A stretch of DNA of 64,000 bases from Gautieria morchelliformis (GCA_015179125.1 WHVA01000052.1:1-64000); one strand, 5' to 3'. Positions 1 through 10,345 are shown, counted from the stretch's first letter. Numbers and translations: made by a program. Notes: generated by a model not told the origin, from the sequence alone.

Positions 1-630
1 GGAGCTCGACGTAAGAGGAAGGGCTGTCGTACGCTGTGTGTGCGGAAGAGGTTGCGATCTCCGAGTCGCTGTCTCCGATTCCGAACGCACCTATGGCGAA
101 TGCAACGCACAGTACGACCGCTGGTCCTCTAGGGGAGAGACTTTTCTGCTGTAAGGGCAACCCTGGCTAGTCGTGGAGATCACACTACCACACAACTGAC
201 AAGGGGAAATCCAAAGTATGTATAAACGAACGGAGTATACAAGAGAGGGGATTCTCACCTGACAAGGGGAAATCCAAAGAGAAAAGTCTAAGGACCCCCA
301 ATGTCAGCGAGCCCGTATTATACTACGCTGCGCAGCCAGGGACAACACTTGGCACCCGCCATCAACCCTGCATCCCCCTGACCCTTGATCGACCCTTGAT
401 GTCACCTATTATGCGAGTCGCTTGATTTCCGACACTGTTCCGGGGGTGGAAGTCGGAAATTGGAGTGGAACTGGCAAGACGAACGGAACTGGTGGAAGTT
501 CTCCCAGGAGCGGAATCATTTCCGAAAGCGGAGGCGGAGATGGAATCGGAACCGGAAGCGGAGTCGGAAATGGAGTCGGAACTGGGTGTGGTGTCGGAAC
601 TGGAAATGGAAAACAGGGTGTCCCCTGACA
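1..630 (-). mobile_element. Ty3/Gypsy family B, partial (leader, gag start and one LTR)
   Basis: Minus-strand LTR retrotransposon fossil cut by the window edge. It is recognised because the same stretch recurs in the same orientation at 42914-43533, where it runs on into a recognisable gag. The outer end reads TGTCAGGGGACACC inward from 630. Sequence below about 190 corresponds to leader and gag start. No second LTR is visible, so age cannot be estimated from an LTR pair. The coding remnant is broken. Confidence 0.75.
197..630 (-). repeat. LTR of Gypsy family B, copy 1
   Basis: About 434 bp. The outer boundary (630) is clear from the TGT...ACA end shared with the copy at 43110-43533. The inner boundary is inferred from a TG dinucleotide followed on the minus strand by a possible primer-binding stretch, and could be off by tens of bases. 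The outer half is built of CGGAA/GTCGGAA-type short repeats. Confidence 0.6.
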
Positions 631-634
631 ATAC

Positions 635-940
635 GTGTGCGCCCCTGCGGTTTCCGAGCTCAAGAACGTGTCAGGATCGGCGAAGTTGCCTTATGGTGCA
701 TTGGCACTCAGTGCAGAAGGGAGCAAAGATGCTATTACGAACTTTGATGATGCGTATGTTCCACGTTATATGATCCCTCAGATTTTCGGGCTTATGCTAC
801 ACAGGAGGAAATCCGACATCGAGAATGAACGCCTACCGTCAGATCTCACTGATCCAACGTCAGAAGAAGCTAAGCCCTTCCTCTCCAATCCTACGACACC
901 CTCTTCTGGAGATTCTCCTGTAGTGGGTTCTCACCATTAG
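635..940 (+). CDS. Possible terminal exon of a host protein, function unknown
   Basis: An open frame of about 100 codons ending at 940 starts right next to the outer end of the LTR at 630. The C-terminus is acidic and rich in Ser, Pro and Thr, like a cytoplasmic tail. No upstream start or splice acceptor can be assigned because the LTR abuts it. It may be the 3' remnant of a gene disrupted by the retroelement, or a chance frame. I do not recognise a domain. Confidence 0.3.
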   Translation: MCAPAVSELKNVSGSAKLPYGALALSAEGSKDAITNFDDAYVPRYMIPQIFGLMLHRRKSDIENERLPSDLTDPTSEEAKPFLSNPTTPSSGDSPVVGSHH

Positions 941-1602
941 TACAAAGTAGCAAACAAAATTAAAACCTGCATTGAACTACATACAGTAAGCTAAGCTTGA
1001 CATGTTCCCCCCTCAGCACCCAAAATGCAAAATAAAAAATGCTTGTTTTAGTTCTATGCCCTAGCTATGGTCCACATAGCTTCAGATATGAAATTTCAAG
1101 CGAATCGGAGCGATATCAAGCAAGATATCGTTGTTCGAAGTTTGCGCGCTAAAACGGAAGCAAATCCGACGCGCGCCTTAGGTACTACCTGCAAACGGGT
1201 GTAACCTGAATGATGTGATTTGCATGCAGTCAATAGCGAAGAAAGCACAACGTTTGGCATGCAAGGCATAGAACATGCATGTAATGCTCACAGCGCTGAT
1301 GGCCAGGGCTTGGGACGCAACATGCACGGCTCGTATCAGCGGGCAGAGGACAGTCGACTTAGACTCTTTTCGAGTTGCAACCATACATTATGTAGTGACG
1401 GGGTTACGTCCAGACCCCACTTAACAACACGCTCGAAAGGCTCACAAGCTATGAAGCCAAATTGGATATGGATAGATTAGCAGAGCAAAAGCCAATAAAC
1501 AATCCAAGGGTTGCCAGTAATACACTCAGGCATCCCCACTTGGGAGGGTTTTCGGTGTCCTCAACCTAGCTCACTCGTTTCCTCAGTCTCCTGCTGCGCA
1601 TC
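941..1602. other. Intergenic stretch, no gene seen
   Basis: A+T-richer DNA without a supportable coding frame. It holds a short palindrome (CGATATC, 6-nt loop, GATATCG) near 1110-1130 and otherwise probably the 3' flanks of the neighbouring genes. Short frames here show no codon bias or splice context. Confidence 0.5.
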
Positions 1603-2314
1603 TTAGACCGCGGAAGATGCCATTTCCGCCACCATATCCTCTTCTTCTTCCTCTTCCTTGGCCTCATCATCTCCGTTCCTCTCATCCGGGGAACCAGCAC
1701 TAGTAAGTACAATCATCGTCGTTGGCTCATCAGGAATCATGACAGGATCTGGCTGTGGCTCGGGTGCCAAGACCTTTTCGACCTCCACAGGTAATTCTGG
1801 CTGACCCTCTGGCGTGTGGGCGGGCAAGACTGGCAGAGGACGTTCAGCGAGAGCAAGTTCAGAGTAAGGCGGCAGTGTGTCACTGCTCACGTCTGCGTTG
1901 CACATATTGCTGTAGTTTATGTCCGCTGTCAAATCCTAGGGTAATTACAAAGTGTCTCCCCTCAGAGTCTTCGACTTCTTCAACATTGCTTGTGGATGCG
2001 GCAACCTCCTGGATTCTTATAAGCCTCGTGGGGGTTGAGAAAGCCAGTCGTGCGGCATGGTCAGCGATGACGCTGTCGATAAGTAATTTCCACTTATGGC
2101 TGATGATATGCCTAAATGTGTTAGTGATCAACTGCGATAAGATGCAGTCTGAATGTAAAAGACCCGTGATCGACGTTTGAATAGCCGCAAATGCTTCACG
2201 TGCATTTCGGCGGTGTGAATACGGCACTCGGATCCCCGGTGTCACGATGACTTCCGACGCTTCCTTTCGAGATGCGTGAAGCCTGCACCCATGAATTTCA
2301 TGGACAGGCTCCAT
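1603..2314 (-). CDS. Hypothetical protein, two or three exons
   Basis: Two long minus-strand frames join through short introns. The start is at 2314. An intron with branch CTAAC and acceptor TTTAG ends near 2112; a donor at about 2173 (62 nt intron) keeps the frame. A second intron is needed at about 1930-1990, with its exact borders unresolved. The last exon encodes a long Pro/Glu-rich acidic tail with a run of Glu residues near its end, closing at 1603. The N-terminal part is a mixed helical region with no domain I recognise. It is divergent from the 79-aa gene starting at 2408, 93 bp away, so both may share a promoter. It may be a nuclear or cytoplasmic protein judging by the acidic tail, but no function can be given. 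Confidence 0.5.
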
Positions 2315-2407
2315 GGATCATTTAATATTTAAGCCCCACTGATCAACTACCATCTTAACCAGTTGTCCGTGCCAGACCATCACTTAGACCTATCACAACT
2401 CTAAACC
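2315..2407. promoter_or_regulatory. Probable shared promoter of a divergent gene pair
   Basis: The 93-bp gap separates two head-to-head coding starts. It contains an A+T-rich TATA-like stretch (TTTAATATTTAAG near 2320) and a pyrimidine-rich run before the plus-strand ATG. Inference from position only. Confidence 0.4.
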
Positions 2408-2747
2408 ATGCCCCGAGTACTTGATGCAACACACACTGGCTTTACGGTAAGGATGTTTGTCTGTGGGAGGTGCTTGGCTTAATGTGATGATGTGCAGGTG
2501 GGGGATATCATCTGGGTGAGATATCCAGGCTCTGAAGATTGGGTCCAAGCAAGGTTCCATGGATATGCATTTTCAAGCACGGTACGTTGTCATTTCATTA
2601 CTAGATGTCTCACATATGTTCTTTCCTCAGAAATTCCGCGGTAGGCCGAAGGTCAAGCTCGGCGTTTTTGCTAGGCGAGTGGGGGATAACTACCAGGAAA
2701 CTGATCTATTTGGATGGAGAGATGTCACGGATGCTCCGTGGGAGTGA
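2408..2747 (+). CDS. Small three-exon gene, 79-aa protein, possible beta-barrel fold
   Basis: ATG at 2408. Exons 2408-2446, 2498-2581 and 2631-2747 are separated by introns of 51 and 49 nt. Both have clean GT-AG borders (GTAAGG...GTGCAG and GTACGT...CCTCAG), and all joins are phase 0, giving a continuous 79-aa product. The middle shows VGDIIWVRYPGSEDWVQA followed by a basic FRGRPKVKLGVFARRVG stretch. This alternation of Val, Trp and Tyr with charged residues resembles PWWP, Tudor or SH3-like barrels that read chromatin, but the match is by eye only. Intact splicing and frame argue for a real host gene. It lies tail to tail with the GPCR-like relic, whose stop is at 2756. Confidence 0.7.
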
Positions 2748-2755
2748 TTTGGAGA

Positions 2756-4620
2756 CTAAACTGTATGACCAGTGATGTTAGGGACATTTGGATCGTGATG
2801 CTTTCCAAGCGAGAATAGGAGTATTCCAATTAGCCAGACAACCCCAGGAAAACCATCGCCTCACTGGCCAATGAGACGCGTGACGGAAATAGGGAGAAGG
2901 GGAGCATGCATCTGAGATACGTTGCACAGTTCAAGTTATTCCATCAGACGTTAGCTGTTTGTAAGATCTCACCGAATGGATACCTCGGATAAGACTGGTA
3001 TAAGGAACATTGGATGGGACAACATAAATGACGGCACATACCAAAGCATGCGTCTGGCAATGACTACTCGCGCGCTGGCGAGAAATTTCATTGCTCAGAG
3101 GGCCAAGTGAAAGATGGTGCGCGAAGCTGATACAGGAGAAATACTAACCCGTAAAACATCACGCTCACTGCGGCGGCGATCAACAGCTGATAGGGAAATC
3201 CTCTATCAGTCATCCCAGAAGCGCGGTGGAGCCATTTCTCACTGGAGTGTTGTGAGGAATCGAGCGTCGAGTAGCTCGGCACTCGGCGCTGGCAGGAGGG
3301 TCCATGCCCGCAACCCCTGTAGAAACATGGTATATATATGCGGCATTGTACATTATGGTCGACTCCCTAGCGTTTGTCTTCGACGCTAGGGAGTAAGTAG
3401 CTCTATTAGCTGTACTAGTATTAGTCTGACAAGTTCTGTAGATTAACTACTTGTATCTTTAGGTACAGTATAAATCAAGTGTTTGTCTTCAACACTAGGG
3501 AATTAACTACTTATATCTTTAAGTGTAGTGTGTACCAAGTCTTGCAAAACTATACTAAGACGAAATGGAGCACCTGCAAGGTTACATGCATATAATATGT
3601 GATTCGCTCTGAGGTCCAATACATACCATGTACCGGCAATGGCGACTCGGCCGTCAAGCTGAGTGGGATATTATGAGGATGATCGGGTGACAATTAACTC
3701 ACAGAAAGATCCATTGCTCTTATCATTAGGACCGGGAGACCAAAAGCCGCTTTCAGGACTGGAGGTCAGCCACCATACTAGAGACCATAATCGGCGCAAA
3801 TTCATTTAGTAATACCACGAATGTCGTTTATCGCAGTTGACACGACAACTCATCATGACCAATACCTTTGTAGCGCAAGAGCGCTGAAAGTATGACGTGC
3901 CCTAACTCAGCGCCTAAGAGATATGTGACTTTGTCGTGTAATAATTCGTGGCAATAAGACATGCGATACCACACAGCTGAACCTAGGTCGCCAATTACCA
4001 GAGCAGGAGCTGAAAGTGGTTAGGGTAATATATTTGGATCAAATTACCCATACACCTTGAATTGCGCATATGGTACCTTCAACCTGCGGCCCATTTCACT
4101 TGAATGATGCCAGAAATGCCTTGGATCAAGTCTGAACAAAGGAGGCAGATCACAAATACTCTAAGAGGAAGTGAGCGAGAGACGATAAACATGATGGAAA
4201 CACTCACGCGACCTGTTCACGAGCAAAGACAGCGGATGCGTCTGGAGTCTTACGTCGACAATTTATGAGAGCCGGAAGACCAACTGCGAGCAGGAGTAAG
4301 GACACGGGAACACAACTGGCGCATCGCCTGTATATGATCAGTGAAAAAGAGTTAAATCGAAGCGCACCAACTCACCAGACGCCTCCACGAGCATAAGGTG
4401 TTAAATATAGGACTTTACTGGCAGGGGGAATGCCTGAGTTAATGGCGACATCCGAGAGACGGGGCACGGGCATGGGTGGGTGCGTTTGGAGCATGCGTCG
4501 AGCAGAGGAATGATAGTAAATAATAAGGATCGGCATCTTATCCTACCATCACTTACGTATAAGTATCCCGACTCGTGCTGCTGAGCCCTAAGGCCAGTCC
4601 ATGGCAATACTGCGCATCGT
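2756..4620 (-). pseudogene. Decayed fungal G-protein-coupled receptor-like gene, many introns
   Basis: Minus-strand exons read as the seven-helix family of fungal (cAMP-receptor/Git3-like) GPCRs. Exon 4327-4208 holds a hydrophobic helix (SLLLLAVGLPALI). Exon 4160-4056 holds VFVICLLCSDLIQGISGI then EGTICAIQ. Exons 4009-3970 and 3901-3866 give IGDLGSAVW and HTFSALALQR. Around 3170-3140 lies a helix IAAAVSVMFYG. About 3080-3042 ends ARRMLW, and 2911-2756 gives LPISVTRLIG and VWLIGILLFSLGK, the expected helix 6 and 7 order. Introns of 46-67 nt join four upstream exons in phase. Decay signs: a +1 shift in exon 4160-4056, in-frame TGA codons near 3078-3084 and at 2861-2863, and a repeat-bearing insert near 3300-3560. 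The 5' end is unresolved. Some apparent breaks could be missed introns. It lies divergent from the kinase-like gene. Confidence 0.55.
3340..3550. repeat. Short duplicated insert with a 12-bp perfect hairpin
   Basis: 3362-3373 and 3383-3394 are perfect inverted repeats (ACTCCCTAGCGT, 9-nt loop). The unit beginning GTTTGTCTTCGACGCTAGGG recurs about 110 bp later as GTTTGTCTTCAACACTAGGG, each followed by a TAACTACTT-like stretch. It lies inside the GPCR-like relic. It may be a small MITE-like insertion, but no TSD was found. Confidence 0.5.
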
Positions 4621-4992
4621 GCTTCTATTTGGAAAATTTCTCAGCTAGAGTTAGCAATGCGGTGCACATCAAGTGTTGTGCCCTATTGAAATATCTAAGC
4701 TTCAGATAACCACACAGTCACTGATAGTTAATCCGGGACGGACCAGTATTCAGCGGCAATTATTGATCATGACGTTTTCCCAGTTACATTTGAGGAGATC
4801 GCTCTGAGGATAGAACCATAGAGAAAAAATTCGCCACGTTACCCTTAGGGATGGAGGAGGGAAGGAGAGAAGGGTATGATCACCAATCACCGGCACCCTT
4901 CCGTCTCAGCTAGCCCTGCAGGTTTGATCGAACTCGTCACGCGTTCCTTATGTAAGTAAGTTCACCGTGACTTCGATTAGCTCCGATCGAGA
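4621..4992. other. Intergenic region between divergent genes
   Basis: About 370 bp between the presumed 5' end of the GPCR-like relic (minus) and the kinase-like start (plus). It includes a purine-rich stretch (GGATGGAGGAGGGAAGGAGAG near 4850). No gene seen; probably promoter DNA. Confidence 0.4.
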
Positions 4993-6387
4993 ATGCATAT
5001 GACTTCGAGTTTAGAGTTTCCTCTCCTTGAGGAAACATGGGATATGGTTGACCGGTTTGTACTGTGCAATGAAACCCAGTTACAACTTCAACGCTGAACT
5101 TATGACATTGAAGTTCCACGATCGACGTCGAACTCTTTCGAAAGGTCTGGCTGCACTGCGAGTCATATCTGCATTCTCGCGGCTACACGCTCGCATACCG
5201 TGCTTCGGAAGCATACCGCTCCATATACCAGAACTATCCTGCCATACCCAGGAAAGCGCCTGAGGATCCCTTTCATCCGCAGTTCGATGAGGCGTTCTGC
5301 TTCATCCACGACAGATTCAAAACAATCCGAGAACCGGAAAATGTTCGGAGCACGCGGTTTCCTGTATGGGAATCCTGTTCGTTCACAATGCATTCTGATC
5401 GAATGAATCACGCCCCAGACACCTTACGCTCACCCCGCGCTCGACTCGCGTGGCCGCAGGGTCATTCTCAAGGCTGTTCCCGCCTCAAGCATGGAGCTCA
5501 AAGTTATTCAACTCCTGTCATCTGAACCGTTACGCGCGGACCCTCGGAATCACACCATCCCTCTCTTGGAGGTCCTTGACGCGAGGGAGTGGTCAATCAT
5601 TGTTACTCCCGAATGGGGATTTAGTCACTGGGAACGATGTGCATCCGTCGAGGAATATCTTGAATATGCGCGACAGCTCTTCGAGGTGAATATCATAACC
5701 TGTTTTCCGGGGCTAAGCAGATTCACCGCCACGATGGCATAGGGTCTAGCGTTCATGCACCAGAACGGGATAATCCATGGCGTGAGTCTCATCAGTCTGC
5801 TCATAATAACTCCTTGTGTGCCAACCAATGGAACAGGATATCCACGATTTGAACGTGGTGATGAACATGCTTGAAAACAACCGCTCTGGTGTCTTCGACT
5901 CGGTACCAAGAGATTTCGGTCCATGTGGAGCCAAGTACGCCTTCATTGACTTTGGCGAGTCGCACATCGTGCGCACGGAGGACGAGGCCATACAGCACCC
6001 AGATGAAGTACGCTTCCATCCCAAAGCGCCAGCGCCAGAGCTCCTCAAGGACGACCCTGTCAATCTCTTCTCTTGTGATGTGTACGCTGTGGGCGCCCTT
6101 CTGAGGGATCATATAAAACCTTTTGGAAGCATAGTAAGTAGCACTGTTCTGCTCTTGCTTCATGCTAGTCAACAAAGCTCAAATTGTATCTCAAGGAGCC
6201 ACAAAGCCCCGCTTCTATCCTGATGAGTTCCCTGCCATACAAGCAGGTGATTGATGCCATTACACATGAGGAACCTCAGAGGAGACCTACTGCTGTAGAA
6301 GCACTTGCACTTTTTGAAGGGTTAATACACAGTACAGATTTAACAGACTCAATTATAGTTGGGACTCATGTCTCAAAATCCTTATAA
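4993..6387 (+). CDS. Protein-kinase-like protein, complete six-exon gene, 374 aa
   Basis: Exons 4993-5054, 5114-5363, 5419-5685, 5743-5781, 5837-6133 and 6178-6387 join in frame through GT-AG introns of 59, 55, 57, 55 and 44 nt (an alternative acceptor at 6168 also keeps frame). ATG at 4993; a second in-frame ATG lies at 4999. The kinase fold is recognised from the putative beta-3 lysine (VILKAV, K122), the catalytic loop HGDIHDLN (H205, D207, N212), the DFG triplet in IDFGES (244-246), an APELL-like motif, and an RRPTA motif near the end. No glycine-rich loop is obvious, and the first 100 residues are Trp/Tyr-rich as in the expanded divergent kinase-like proteins of mushrooms. Probably cytosolic; the substrate is unknown. 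It appears intact, unlike its neighbours. The last 20 residues look unrelated to kinases. Confidence 0.8.
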
Positions 6388-6893
6388 CTCTCCTATAGTT
6401 CTTTGTCAAAATCTCTACCATTATAGATGAACCAGTACATGTTTCCTGAAGTTCAATGAGAGTAAGTGGATAGAAAGGGCATTTATGTGGATTGAATTCC
6501 TTAATCTGGCAGCTGAGTAATGTGTTCACTAATGCTAACTAGTGCTGGGCAAGATTTCTAGTTCCACAACTAAAATCTTGCCATGAGTTGGGGGAGAAAA
6601 GTAGGTAGGCTCAAAGCTGACTATGCCACAGGAGCCTGAGATCCACCTGTGTGTGATGTGGGGTGTGTGCTCAACACCTCTGGGACTGGATTTTGAGAAA
6701 GTCCATGGCTGGTTAGCTTAGTCAGAGCTGTTCTACCCTTGAGTGTGTTACGTATTGAGAATGCTGGAAGTTGGAACTGAAAGGACAGTGGCTTCAACAT
6801 ATGTGTCGCACCCCCAATGAACTACTGGTGCTAAGTATTTCGGAAGTCAGAAGAGTCAAAGGTGTCAGAACTGAGGTAGACAAGGATTCAGGG
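6388..6893. other. 3' flank of the kinase-like gene, no gene seen
   Basis: Non-coding, A+T-rich then mixed composition. The duplicated short motif ATTTCTAG...AAATCTTGCCATGAG near 6545-6590 has no clear meaning. No transposon ends were identified. Confidence 0.4.
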
Positions 6894-7148
6894 TTGATTG
6901 ATGTTGGAAGTTGGAAGTCAAGAGCAGAAGACAGAGGTTGGAAGTCAAGTTGGAAGACAGAGGTTGGAGGTTCAAGTTGATTGATGTTGGAAGTTGGAAG
7001 CCAAGAGCAGAAGACAGAGGAAGGAAGACAGAGGATGGAAGATGGAGGTCAGAAGATGAAGGTCAGAGGTCAGAAGTCAGAGAGGTTAGAAGTTAGAGAG
7101 GTCAGAAGTTGGAAGATGGAGGTCAGAAGTTGCAAGTTGGAAGTCAGA
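6894..7148. repeat. Purine-rich minisatellite
   Basis: A unit starting TTGATTGATGTTGGAAGTTG at 6894 recurs at 6977 (83-bp period). It is followed up to 7148 by shorter irregular GGAAGT / CAGAGGT / GGAAGATGG repeats. The plus strand is almost only A, G and T. It ends exactly where the left LTR of Gypsy-A begins. Confidence 0.7.
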
Positions 7149-7362
7149 TGTAAATAACCTAGATATCATATATGTATACTAGTTATTACATAATCCCAGT
7201 GGGCCCCTTAGGGACCCACTGTATAGTTTATGCGTGGGAACCGGTCAGTGGTTCCCATTGCATCTTACCCTTACACTGTCACTATGTAGCATCAGAATAC
7301 CACACATTGGTCAAGTTCTGCCGTGCTCTTGTGACTCAAGGCTTAAGATAGACATATTTACA
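7149..7362 (+). repeat. Left LTR of Gypsy-A
   Basis: 214 bp, TGTAAATAACC...TTTACA, matching 20943-21156 at about 95 percent by eye. It lies directly against the purine-rich minisatellite. Confidence 0.9.
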
Positions 7363-8927
7363 CCTTTTTGAACTATCCTGCGGTTGATCGCCATGCAGCC
7401 AACCGATTGTGGATTTGAAGCAATCTTGAAAAAGATCGCTACGTCGACGACTAAACATCATTGAGACCCTCCAGTAGACCTTCTACTGTTGGCTGTGAGC
7501 GTGATGATTCCACGCAGTCGAAGACGGACACGAGCGACGAGCTCACGGTCCACACCACTGGCGCAGCCTAGTGACACGACGGCTGACGCTACCCTGGACC
7601 AAGAATCCAGGACGCTAGAAGACGGAGAGATCGTAGATCTCACCGCCCTCGTCCCCCCAATGGAGGACGAGGAAAATCCCGACCGTATCTCGTCGAGCGT
7701 GGTCGAGGAAGAGACGATGCTGGGCAACAAGCCGGCGCCGCCCCCCCAATCCCCTCTGCCCAGAGACAAAGGAAAGGGCAGAGAAGTCTCGCCGTCGTCG
7801 GACGGCAGAGCATCAACGTCGAGGCGGGCACAAAGCCACGACTTGAACCGCTGCTCACAAAGTAGAGCGATGACAATTGGCCCCGAAGGGGGACGACGGC
7901 AAAACAGGCGAGCCCCAGACGATGGTCAGGGCTCGGAATACTCGAGCTCAAGTCACAAGAGCTCGAGAGCTCATGCCATCGACAACGAGACGGCAGAGGC
8001 CCTGAACAAGCAGGTGCAGGATGTGCTGCACCGGAGCGCACTCGCACGCCACAAGCACAATCAGCTAGCATTGCAGCTTGACAACGTTGCCTCCGCCATA
8101 ATGGTAATCGGCAAGGAACTCCACCAGGCAGAAGAGATCAGGCTGCAGGATGCAGCCGCGCTGGAGAACGTCCAGACGGCCCTCCGCCCACGCGGGGAAC
8201 GCGACACAACACGTCCGAGCTCGCGACAGTCCGCAGCTAATGAACGCGGTCACGACGCGGAAGACCCACGATGAAAGGAGCGGGACAAGCAGTGAATGCC
8301 GCCGCCAGCCGTCCTGGTCGAACAGGACGTGAGGTTCAGGAATGAACCTCAGGAGCAACCGGCTGCCCCAACGGACAGCCGCAAGACAATCCAACAGATC
8401 GTCAGGTCGCCTCAGAGCCTGACTCTGAAACGACAACCGAGAGCCTAGAGCTCGAAGTTGCGCACTGGCAGCATAAAGAGGCCGCAGCCGCACGCCACCA
8501 TACGTGGGACCTCGAGCTGCTAGCGAAAAACGCTGAGGAAGCAGTGGCCCAAAGCCACACCACTCAGCAGCCTGACGAGCAGCTCACGTGAGCCGTGCAG
8601 GACGCATGACAGGCGCGGGCAGCCTACAACAGCAGGCTGCGGACCCACAACACGGGACTGACCGGGGACACCAGGCACAAAATGCCCCCGGACTCAAGAG
8701 CACAAAATGCTCCTGATCCCGAGCCCGGGGACCATCAGGGCATACAACAGCCGCACGAGGGATCCATGGCCCCAACGGAAGGCCAGGGAATCCCGGATCA
8801 GGCTGACATCGTACTGCTAGAGCCGTACGATGGGATCACACGGATGATCCGCGTAGCATTGGCAGATGCCGCGGACACAGACCCAGAGAAGTCTGTGCTA
8901 GCGAAAGCCGGCGTGAAGCTGGCTCAC

Positions 8928-9464
8928 TGTAAGAACCCGGCCTTTGGCCGGTTACTTACCGGTATAACTTTCTTCCGAGCCCGAGCCTTGTGATACTCGT
9001 GCCCGAGTACATATGATTCTTATCCTGCGCCCGAGCCCGAGCCCGAGTAGAGCTCATATCCGACCTTGATCCCATGCCTGTATCCCCTTAGTTACTGATT
9101 CCGCTCCATCACGCATCATTCATATATTACCTCGCCCTGACCTCGCCCTGATCTCCACTAATATGTTCGCCCCTGACTCGTACCCTCGCCCCGTATATAA
9201 ACCCCCCTGTATGCATTCCTACTCCTCAGTCTGAAAATCAACTATTGTATAACTTCGATCCTTAGTTGGTTTCTAAGCCTCGCCTCTTAAGCCAAACCTC
9301 GCCTCTTATTCGTTTGCCTCCGAAGTTGGGACTCGTGCGTAGGGTCGGCGCAGCACATAAGCTGAAGCCTAGTCCCTCTCCGACTTCCCCATCCAAACCT
9401 CGCCCCGTAACCTCGGACCGTACCTCGGGTTTCGCTCCCGACCTCGGTCAACCTTACGACGGCA
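8928..9464 (+). repeat. Solo LTR of another Gypsy family inside Gypsy-A gag
   Basis: 537 bp, TGTAAGAACCC...ACGGCA, bounded by an exact 5-bp TSD CTCAC (8923-8927 and 9465-9469). The uninterrupted copy near 41610 shows the empty site. It contains CCCGAG repeats and a TATATAAACCCCCC promoter-like core at about 9194. Confidence 0.9.
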
Positions 9465-10156
9465 CTCACCCCGAGCCATACGCCGGGGGATCTGACCTCG
9501 AAGAGTTTGAGATCTTCATCACAGCCATCTTACGATGGCTGAAAATGAACTGCCTCCTAGGGCCAACCAGCATAGACATGCAGGTCAGCTACGTGGGCAC
9601 TCGCCTAACCGGCGAAGCCCAGGAATGGTTCCTTTGAAATGTAGAACGCTTCGATCGCCAGGTCTGCAGCTGGACTCTGGAAACAGTGATGCAGGGCCTT
9701 CAAAAAAGGTTCCTGCACACACTGACGTACCATCACACATCGAATAAATTTGACGCGGTCATGCAGGGCATGAAGACTGTTCAGGAGATGCTGAACGAGC
9801 TCATGAAATACGCGGCACGTATGATACAGCCGGCAGACGATTACACGTTCCGGAGACGGTTTGTGTCGGCGCTGCGCGAAATGCTGCGCAACGAAGTCCT
9901 CATAAAGGGCTACAACGCCGAGAGCAGCTCAATAGAGCAGCTCTTCGAGACGGCCCGAATGATAGAGGAAGCATCCTAATACAATATGGGGATGCGCTGC
10001 GTGGAGAGCGCAGCGGCAACGGCAAGTGCTGCACGGCTTACAGGAAGCAAGCCGTTGATGCAGACGGGCCTGACCAGGCCCAACCTGTTCTCGAGAAGTG
10101 GAGCAGCGCAGCGGCCGCCGCCCCCACGCCCAGCACAAGCTGGACGCCCGCCTGAG

Positions 10157-10345
10157 TGTAAAGAAGTGGATTCAGAGGGGGGGGGTCCACAAGACCCCAC
10201 TGTATAGTAGTGCGTGGGAACCGCCGGCGGTTCCCCAGCTTAACTTACCTTGTAAACCGTCACTACGTAGCATCAGAATCCCACAGCTTGGTCGATCTCT
10301 GCTGCTCTTGTGATACCCACAAGGCTCTAAGTTTACTCCTTTACA
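10157..10345 (+). repeat. Solo LTR related to LTR-A inside Gypsy-A gag
   Basis: 189 bp, TGTAAAG...TTTACA with exact TSD CTGAG (10152-10156, 10346-10350). It shares the central GGGAACCG...GGTTCCC, CATCAGAAT and CTTGTGA blocks with LTR-A but is diverged, so it is a sister subfamily. The copy at 40900 lacks it. Confidence 0.88.

Noticed and set aside
362-773. Overlapping Ser/Asp-rich and Arg/Trp-rich frames over LTR-B
   Set aside because: They translate the GTCGGAA repeat array of the LTR on both strands and recur at 43217-43601; repeat-driven open frames, not genes.
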